From Monomorium pharaonis (lineage: Eukaryota; Arthropoda; Insecta; Hymenoptera; Formicidae): 64,000 nucleotides of DNA. The position numbers and the translations under genes are program-made. Below are positions 56,801 to 64,000 of this stretch, piece by piece. Location of the stretch: the NCBI RefSeq assembly GCF_013373865.1, contig NC_050469.1, forward strand, positions 25,718,046-25,782,045. The letters are read 5' to 3'. The notes beneath the pieces are model-generated. The model was given only the letters and a program-made list of their open reading frames with translations. It searched no databases and had not been told where the DNA came from. Positions within the stretch are counted from its first letter, which is position 1; every line of letters begins with the position of its first letter.

Positions 56801-57265
56801 GAGTTCGCCAGAAAGTGAAAGTTTTGAAAATTGATTGAAAATTAACAGGTAACATTACATATAATATATTATAATTTTTAATTTATTTAAAGGGGATTAA
56901 GTATGGAGATAAAGTATGTAAGAGTGATATTAAGAAACATGAAAATATAATATAATCACTAATTTGTGTTTAGTGAGTGAGAGAGGGGTGGAGGGAGGAG
57001 AGTGGGAGAGCGTGAGAGATAAAGAAGAGGATTAAATAAGAAAGTAAAGTGTAAGAGTAATATTGAACAATATGAAAATAATATAATTAATATCATTAAT
57101 ATTATAATTATTAATTTAGAGAGTGGGAGAAAGAGCGTGAGATAGAGAAGGGCATTAAATATGATAAAGTGTGTGAGAGTAATATTACAGAAGAAAAAAA
57201 AGTGCAATGTTCAATATAAAAATGCTAAGTGGCGCGCGCGAAGCGCGCGCAATGTTGTGGTCTAG
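56801..57265 (+). repeat. Helitron 3' terminal region: purine-rich repeats and terminal hairpin
   Basis: After the last satellite unit come imperfect direct repeats built on GGATTAARTA..AAAGTATGTAAGAGTGATATT and GAGTGGGAGAGCGTGAGA motifs. These lead to the GC hairpin (57232-57250) and CTAG terminus. An 82-codon minus-strand frame here (56,959-57,207) is low-complexity, leucine-rich and not a credible gene. Confidence 0.65.
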
Positions 57266-58669
57266 TATATATATAATAAGAAATGCAATATATTATTATA
57301 TATTAAGAAATTAAGGAATTACTTAATTATTGAAGGTTAAAATGTTTTAATCAAACTTAAAGGAAAATATACAAATAATAAAATTTTATGTAAAATACTT
57401 TAGGCCAGCCATTAATTTCTATTTCTCACACAAGTACAATTTTTCTTCCTTCTGTCGCGTATTTGCAAAACCATATGTCTATTTCTAACTCCCGAATCCC
57501 CATTTGATAAACTCACGTACGTGACAAGATTACTAAACGGCAATGTCATCCAGCCACAAAATATCAATCATTTTCTAATAAATACACCTTTCTTTTCTTT
57601 TTAAATTCTGTTAAATTTGTTTGAAATGACGAACGTAATATCTCTCGTTATATATTTTCTAAAATTTAATTGTCAGAACGAGATGACAAAAATCAAACGA
57701 ATACTTCGAGATATTTACCGATAATCGACTGCAAGTTCCACGAAAAATTGTGCTACATGTTTACTTGTACTCCGTCTGGTAACGTTCTGGCACGTTCAGT
57801 ATACGAAGCTACGTAAAAAGACAACCACGCATCGCGTCGGCAGGGAGAAAAATCGCCATTTGTCCGGCACAACCGCGAAAGAGACAGGTATATTTACTAT
57901 AGTATATACAAAATCCAGTTTGAATTTCACGTGGCTGCTTTGCAACACGCGTGATCGTAAAACGTCTGCGGAGCGAACTCGCACGTGCATACAAGGATCG
58001 CACGTGATAGGGATTTCAAACGCGCAAAGCACGTTTTCCTGTTCCTTCCGATTCGTGCCAACATCCGCGACGCAACATGTACACACTTAAGTGGTATGTA
58101 GTATCGATATAAGGACTTCTTCTTTGACTCCAGCCAAAAAGAGTTTGAAAATTCTAAAGCCCTCTAGAGAACCGTGTACATGTACGTAAGACTTGTAATA
58201 ATGTTTCTCTGCGGTGACTTCTATTTCTATCGATAATTCTTGTACAGTTCTGTGCTTTGACATCGTTTTTAAACAGAATTCTGGCGATTAAACCTTTCTG
58301 ACGATTAAATCTTAGTACATAATTTTATATGCTCGAAATCAGCACGACACTCGACTAAAGGTGTCGTGCTGGACGGTTATGACAATTCTGGCGACAACTC
58401 TCGATTTTGGAATATTTATTTTATTCCAGGATTAATGTGTACAAAAAATGATGTTGCGTAATAAGATAAAGCGTATCTTTTCAATATAAATGAAAAAGAT
58501 GATTCAAATTTTTAAAACGACTTTTCTAGAATGCCCTTTGCATATTTTTTACGTAGAAACTTTTTTATACTAAAAAAAAGTGTATCTTTTCAACTAGAAG
58601 GAAGTACGCAGGACGTATTATAAATGCGACGAAGAAGTAGAATATTATGGGAATAGAATTTACGTTCGC
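57266..58669. other. upstream region of the small membrane-peptide frame
   Basis: Right of the Helitron end the sequence becomes CpG-richer (about 57,780-58,080), compatible with a promoter or 5' untranslated region for the frame at 58,670. It includes a hairpin CAGCACGACAC...GTGTCGTGCTG at 58,340-58,371. Short overlapping frames at 57,796-58,090 on both strands are not supported as genes. Confidence 0.4.
58340..58371. repeat. 11-bp-arm hairpin
   Basis: CAGCACGACAC, a 10-base loop, then GTGTCGTGCTG, a perfect inverted repeat. The contig-end copy is at 53,629-53,660 and is unchanged. Confidence 0.85.
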
Positions 58670-58836
58670 ATGATCGACACTTCGAAACTTTTCAAGTTCT
58701 TAGCGTTCCCCTTTGCAGTTTCACTCGTCTGTTGGCACTACGGAATTTATCACCATCTTTTCACCCGTCCACTTTCTGAACTTCTTGAACCTCAATCCGA
58801 GATACGAATGGAAAAATACGGAGTTCTTCGGAAAGG
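58670..58836 (+). CDS. small single-membrane-segment peptide or first coding exon, family unrecognised
   Basis: The ATG opens a 55-codon frame: MIDTSKLFKFLAFPFAVSLV, then CWHYGIYHHLFTRPLSELLE, then PQSEIRMEKYGVLRK. Residues 7-27 form one hydrophobic segment preceded by a lysine-containing N-terminus, and the remainder is polar. The frame ends at GG|GTAAGTC, a strong donor. Without splicing it stops at once (GGG TAA, 58,835-58,840), giving 56 residues. The preceding in-frame stop is TAG at 58,595, and this ATG is the first in frame. The size and single segment recall small mitochondrial inner-membrane or signal-anchored proteins. The spacing of RPL..L.E...E......G loosely recalls SMIM20/MITRAC7, but that is too weak to name it. 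A truncated copy ends at the gap (53,960-54,000). Confidence 0.5.
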
Positions 58837-58840
58837 GTAA

Positions 58841-59721
58841 GTCAAAGAGAAAAGAAACTTTCAACGTTTCATTTTCCATCTCGTATATTAATTATAGATA
58901 TAACCTTGAATATGTTATCTCTTATAATCGTTTTAATGAGTAGTTTATAATGAAATAACTGTTTTTTTAAACCAATAATTAAATTAGTGCAATCAAATTA
59001 TTCAGTAATTCGGAATTAAGTTGTTAATATGCAGCCTTTATCTTTAATTAAATGTCATAGTCTGCTATGACGTCGCCATCTGCAACGTAAATTTCTTTAA
59101 TCCAGCACTGACTTTTAAATTCTTTTGATGTACACGTAAATCATCTAGTAAAAAGTTCTCTTTGTAACAAAATATTATCATGACATTAAAAGCGCTCCAA
59201 TATTGAAACAGATTAAAGCGCGTGTGAACGGATGAAAAACATTTTAATACCTTTCAACGAATTAAAAGCATTTTACCTAGCAAGCTAAATATAATTGTCT
59301 GCGCAAATATAATTTTAATAGATATATCAAAGTAAAAAAATATATGAATCAGGAATATAAACATGTATATATATGTATATATATACAATATGTATCCACA
59401 TTTATATACATATAATTATATGTATATTTCTACATAGTAAAATACATTTTGCATTTATGTTAAAATTTTACACATTTACTTATTATCTTAAAATATTGCT
59501 GTTATCCTAATTCATGTGAAATATTAAATTATTAGAATAACTGGAAAAAACATATATATAAAAGTAATACAATGTGTGCATATTTTTAATTTTACACAAC
59601 AAATATGTTTCTTATTATTAGTGACAGAATTTATCTGTTAAAATTGACAGAAAAAAATGTCGAGTTTATTCTATAATATAAGAATAATTGTTATTTCCCT
59701 GTGATCTCGTGATATATAATA
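58841..59721. other. AT-rich DNA, intron or intergenic
   Basis: If the donor at 58,837 is used this is intron. No acceptor and coding block can be identified. An (AT)/(GTATAT)-rich stretch lies near 59,360-59,420. Confidence 0.5.
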
Positions 59722-59729
59722 CATTAACA

Positions 59730-60459
59730 CAGGGTTGGGAACTAACGAGTTTCAATGTAACAAAGTTATAGTTATAGTTACTTTTTTGGGTAACTAATAA
59801 CTATTTTGATAGTTACTTTAATAGTTACTTTTTTTGGAACATGCGCTAAAATGTTTAATCAACATCTGGAAAAAGTCGAGGAAAGGTCTATACAAGAGAA
59901 ATGGTATCGATTCTTAAAAAATCGAATGATTGCAGTATTAATATGCTAAATAATTGCACTGCAATTAAGAAACTTTTCATTAAATATAACACAGACATTC
60001 CTAGTTCTGCATTTCTGAAATAATATATGTTTAGCATCGGTAACTCTAAAATTTTTATGAAAATTTTTAACAAAAAATATATATGAATGTATAACAGCCA
60101 ATATATTGTTATATTTTATTTAATTCTGATAACAGTAATATATGATTTAGACTTTTACCTTTAAAAGTTTTAATTTAGTGTACATAAAATAACTTGTTAA
60201 AGCACATAATTAAGCACATAATATGCAGCAGTTAGTAAAGCATAAAATGTAAGATTCTTATTTCTTATATTTAAAATAATGTACAATTATTTAAGAAAAA
60301 GTAACTGATGAGTAACGTCTTGTTATTTTTTTGGTAACTGTAACTGTAACAAGTTATTTTTCAAAATCGATAACTTGTAACTGTAATTAATTACTTTTTC
60401 AATGAAAAAACTAACTGTACTTTTACTGTAACTTTTACAAAGTAACTTTCCCAACCCTG
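59730..60459. mobile_element. non-autonomous hAT element (730 bp) with 8-bp target duplication
   Basis: The ends are perfect 12-base inverted repeats, CAGGGTTGGGAA and TTCCCAACCCTG, followed by subterminal GTTAC/GTAAC-rich repeats typical of hAT elements. CATTAACA flanks it on both sides (59,722-59,729 and 60,460-60,467), the exact 8-bp target duplication of hAT transposition. The interior holds only a broken transposase fragment, so it is an internal-deletion derivative that needed an enzyme supplied from elsewhere. The intact target duplication and ends suggest fairly recent insertion. Confidence 0.92.
59851..60075 (+). pseudogene. hAT transposase C-terminal fragment, broken
   Basis: A first frame (MFNQHLEKVEERSIQEKWY..., 59,851-59,949) stops. 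A second frame from 59,946 reads LNNCTAIKKLFIKYNTDIPSSAFLK, a stop, then MFSIGNSKIFMK. The pattern of a lysine/hydrophobic stretch, NT.IPSSA and then (M/L)FS.G is that of the hAT C-terminal dimerisation region, in which PSSA..ER.FS is conserved. Frameshifts and stops make it non-functional. Confidence 0.65.
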
Positions 60460-60467
60460 CATTAACA

Positions 60468-61490
60468 TATAATAGTGTGAAAGTAACATATATGTGTTAC
60501 TTTAACATAATTTTCTCATTAAACTGTTACAAAAAAATTATAAAATTAACATTTGTTTTTATGTTAAAATAAAACATAATATTTATATTGCTATTTATGT
60601 TGCTATTTAACATATGCTTAATTAACATGTTAACATAAATTAACAGAAAAATTTCTGTAGACCGTTTGAGACATGCAATATGTGTTAAATTTAATACAAA
60701 TTTTAAAATGTGTATAACAATTAATATTAGAATGGATCGCTGGATTGTAAAGCTTAATAGTTATATAACTTAACGGCGGTTAATCTTAATGGTCCTTGCC
60801 TAAATTCCAGCTTTTATCCCCTTCCTCCTCTTCTGATTTAAGATCATCCCTTCAGTTGATATATTTTTATGATAATATCCAACGATAAATTCTTACCTGC
60901 ACAGCTATTACAGCGGCTGCCGGGACGCAAATGCGCAACACCTAAATCACATTTGTACATTAGGCGGGTATTTAATCATTAAAATATCGCGTAAAGCTGC
61001 AGGTGCGGTAAACGGCATTAATACAATTGACTCACGTAATGTGCGTCCATGGAATGCACAAGTAGAAATCCTGTACCATTGCTCCGCTAAAACTCGAATA
61101 TCCTATTTCCAAGAAAAGCAGACGAGCCACAGTCAATGAAAAGCATCAAGAAAGGTCCTCGAGAAGAGATTGAAAAAAAAAATAGGATAGAGTGTCATAT
61201 CTCACGCGCGTCGATGAAGTTCCGCCTCCGAGCAACGAAGTACGCGAAACTTCTCGCGAAGTCGGCGCCGGTGACGAGGACTTCAATTTAAGACGACCGT
61301 ATTTCCGCGGGACTAAACGCGGTTTCGATGGTGATAAATCGATCGGAACCACTGATCCGCGCGTTCGGCGCAGATGTGTAATGGGGATGAGGGGGATAAT
61401 CCGTTATATCGGCGCAAAATTGGGAGTGCAACCACGAGTTCGGCGGAAGGTCGTAACTCTTTTGTAGAATTGCTAATTCCGCTAATTAAA
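60468..61490. other. AT-rich then CpG-rich DNA, no gene supported
   Basis: AT-rich to about 60,780, then a CpG-rich patch (about 61,080-61,470). The 91-codon frame at 61,192-61,467 (charged, many Arg and Gly) overlaps a minus-strand frame and matches nothing I recognise. A short exon cannot be excluded. Confidence 0.35.
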
Positions 61491-61919
61491 CACTGAGAAA
61501 AAAGGTATTTGTGACTATAATTGTTTATTACGATGAGAATTTCATTTTACTATAATAGTTACTATAATGTTAATGATAATACCATCTTGTGTTCATAATT
61601 TTATTAATTTATATTTATATAATTTTATAATTATAATTTATAGTAAACAAAAGTTTACTATAAATTATAATAATTTCAAATATTAATTAATAAGACATAT
61701 ACAGTAAAAATAAAATAAAATAAACAATGTTATGTAGTAAAGACAATCACAATTACAATAAATATAACTGCTTTTTAAACATTTGCTTATTGTTTTACAC
61801 AGTAATAATTAAAATAATTTGCACTGTTAAAACAATTATAAATATACAGTTGGCACCGAAAATGAATATGATTTATAATTAAATGATAATAAATGCAACT
61901 ATCTTTTTTTCTCTTAGTG
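61491..61919. mobile_element. mariner-like MITE (429 bp) with palindromic centre
   Basis: The left end is CACTGAGAAAAAAGGTA and the right end, read on the minus strand, is CACTAAGAGAAAAAAAGATAG. TA follows the right end, but the left flank is AA, so the target duplication is imperfect. The middle contains a perfect 18-bp-arm hairpin (61631-61670, loop AAAA). There is no coding sequence. Confidence 0.6.
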
Positions 61920-63464
61920 TATATATGCTATTATTACTTGTCTTTTACATGTGTGTTTAAATATAAATGTAAAAATTTAACAATAAATAAAGAAACATGT
62001 ATATTTATACACAAGTCCATTATAATCTTTCTTTGAGATTTATTATTTGAGGAAAGTAAAATTTACTCTGTCTCGAGGGAAATAAACTTTTCTAGATAAA
62101 GATGTCGAGATTTTAAAGTGATCTTTATTTTTTTTTTATGGAATTGTATGATTTTTTTATATAATGTGATTCTAGTTATTCTGCAGAATAATACTGGAGG
62201 AAAATAATGTGAGCGTGAAATGGATAAATCACACATTACATCACATACGCGTAAGTGTACATGTGATACTTCAAAGAGGATCGAAATCGATATGATACAG
62301 AACGTCGTAATACAGATCGAGAGATGTTCGGCTCGCGCATTTAGCGTTACGTGAGATGGGATACATTTGCTGTTGTTCCATGATTATTGATCATTCGTAA
62401 CACGTTTCCCTTAAGCTAGGATTTTATCGTTGGAGTTTCTACTATACCCCGATGCTTGCCGCGCGTACTCTTTCGGTGCGATACTCAATATCCATGTAAA
62501 TACCGTTTCCGAGTATCCATCAGCTTGTCTGCACGGATAGGGAAAGTGGTTCGAACGACAGTGACACATTTTATTCGAAACGATACTTGCATTATTTGAT
62601 TTTCTCTTTCTCTCTCTCCTGATACAGATACGGATAATATTCAAAATATTTAGCGCAACATTTTCTATCCTGTTCCTATATAAATACAAAAACATTTATA
62701 TTATAGTTTTGTTAGTTACATATTTAGAGCTTTTTAGATTAACTACATTGCAGTGCCTCATTTTTTATTCCAAGTCTAATATTAAGAAAGTATAAATAAA
62801 TCAATTCACATATATAAATACCAATTGTAAGTCGAAGTACAATAAATTTCAAGTTAATTGTGGAATAAAAATAAGTGTAATTAATATAAAATAATCCAGG
62901 TGACTATAGAAAATCTGTCTAATGCACAGACAAATGTCTGTTTACTTGAATTATAAAAAAATTAATGTTTTAAAGTATCTAAAAAATTATGGGCTGAAAT
63001 TTTTTCAAAACAAAATTTGATGTGTACACTTAAATTCTACGTAAGCACATTGCATACAATTATGTTTAGCATAATCCGGTATGGAGAGAAATCCCCGTTT
63101 TGTAACAGACTAGCTACGCACGGCGTGTGCCAGTCCGATATCGACATTAGCAAACGCGCGAGCGCACTTTGTGCGAGTTAATATGCCATGATTATGATTT
63201 ACATCAGCAACACCGTGAATTTTCTTGGATTTTTATACGCCCTCCCGGTACGTATAAACGAATCGATTTTTTCGCGTGCCGTTACTCATGTTTAATAAAA
63301 CAGATTCGTTAATATGTTCGACGAAACCCTCCTTTCAACTTCAGAAACAAAAACAGCTAAATATTAATCACTTAAATGCCACGTTATTTATATTTGCGTC
63401 TTTTTAAACTTGGCGAAGAAGCTTTTAATGAGGTGTATTAAAGGATTCCAGTTTTTTACTCAGT
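61920..63464. other. AT-rich DNA with two CpG-richer patches, no gene supported
   Basis: CpG-richer patches lie at about 62,220-62,620 and 63,090-63,300. Their short frames are unrecognisable. Regulatory or untranslated sequence is possible on composition alone. Confidence 0.4.
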
Positions 63465-63493
63465 CACACACACACACACACACACACACACAC
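63465..63493. repeat. (CA)n microsatellite
   Basis: About 14 uninterrupted CA units. Confidence 0.95.
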
Positions 63494-63710
63494 CGCGCAT
63501 AAAATAAAATAAGATTTAAGAAATAAAAATTTACATATTTACCATTTTATTATAATAAAGTTTTCTTTTTAAGGAGATGCTGGAGTGACCTTTAAACTTG
63601 ATCGGAATCGATAACGTAGGATTATTGTGGAAATATATACTGATATAAAATTCATTGAAGATATATGCTTAAGATATCATTTAATGTATTTAAAATGTAT
63701 GTGCTATATA

Positions 63711-63898
63711 CAGAGAAAATTTTATACTAAAAATTACTATATGTATAATAGTACCTACCGATCATAAGAAGAAATTTCAGAGAATTATATCATAAGTAGT
63801 GTAAATACTATTGTAATTTTGTGAAAAGCATCGTAAAAATTGTCATAATTTCTTCCTTGGCCCGAGCTTTCTATTTACCATAATAATTTTTCTTCGTG
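63711..63898. mobile_element. possible short TA-flanked MITE
   Basis: The left end CAGAGAAAATTTTATAC and the right end, read on the minus strand (CACGAAGAAAAATTATTA), are similar inverted ends, each bordered by TA (63,709-63,710 and 63,899-63,900). The match is imperfect and AT-rich, so chance is not excluded. Confidence 0.35.
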
Positions 63899-64000
63899 TA
63901 TAAAATAAGAGAATGGACAGAAATGAAAATAAAGAGAAAGTGTGTAATCTTCGTACAAGACACATCGAATCTTGTTCGCGATTTGAATATGTTTACAATC

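Larger units (their letters stand above)
36332..57265 (+). mobile_element. non-autonomous Helitron inflated by an internal 164-bp satellite
   Basis: The 3' end has the Helitron signature: hairpin GCGCGCGC-GAA-GCGCGCGC (57232-57250), an 11-base spacer, then CTAG (57262-57265) followed by T. Two candidate 5' ends start with TC after an A: TCCTATCTAAAAAAGG at 36332 and TCCTTTCTAAAAAAGG at 36627. Both are followed by a shared TTGTTGYCGCTTTTCCG segment. Helitrons insert between A and T, and short non-autonomous ones often carry central tandem repeats. There is no Rep/helicase frame. The span crosses an assembly gap and an apparently duplicated contig end, so the true length is unknown. The left contig end has its own copy of the 3' hairpin at about 52,530-52,548, with the CT of CTAG missing. 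Confidence 0.65.

Overview
This is a eukaryotic nuclear window, almost certainly from an insect and most plausibly an ant or other hymenopteran. The evidence is a very AT-rich background with CpG-rich islands, many GA/CT microsatellites, short introns with GTAAGT-type donors, and TA-targeting, hAT and Helitron-type non-autonomous elements. The hymenopteran placement is inference. There is no operon, rRNA, convincing tRNA or CRISPR array. Nearly all open frames over 60 codons are chance frames in repeats or GC-rich noncoding DNA.

Layout. Bases 1-25,900 are gene-poor: AT-rich DNA alternates with CpG-rich islands at about 5.0-6.7, 11.1-12.4, 13.5-14.65, 16.0-17.1 and 20.75-25.45 kb. Several islands carry long GA/TC tracts, and two small inverted-repeat elements lie at 2.26 and 17.37 kb. 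At 25,907-29,501 is a foldback element with a probable TTA target duplication, into which a 42-copy, 70-bp satellite has expanded. Each 70-bp unit is itself a hairpin.

The only complete protein gene found is at 30,707-32,733 (six exons, 343 codons). It belongs to the C11orf54/PTD012 (DUF1907) ester hydrolase family, and two of the three expected zinc-binding histidines appear replaced by glutamine. About 1.6 kb downstream are decayed copies of its exons 2 and 3 (34,312-34,649), so the locus was once a tandem pair. A perfect 21-bp-arm snapback lies between them.

From 36.3 to 57.3 kb lies what I read as one non-autonomous Helitron. It has two candidate 5' ends (A|TC), and its 3' end is a GC hairpin 11 nt before CTAG|T. 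Its middle has expanded into a 164-bp satellite of about 94 copies before a gap and 14 copies after it. The gap is exactly 500 N (54,001-54,500). The sequence before it (52,101-54,000) is repeated after it (56,801-58,710) and differs mostly by single-base indels. This looks like two overlapping, poorly polished contig ends rather than a real duplication.

Right of the satellite, 58,670-58,836 encodes a 55-56 residue one-membrane-segment peptide that ends at a strong splice donor/stop. It is either a micropeptide or a first coding exon, and its family is unrecognised. At 59,730-60,459 is a non-autonomous hAT element with a perfect 8-bp target duplication and a fragment of hAT transposase. TA-flanked mariner-type MITEs follow at 61,491-61,919 and possibly 63,711-63,898. 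The remaining DNA shows no supportable genes.
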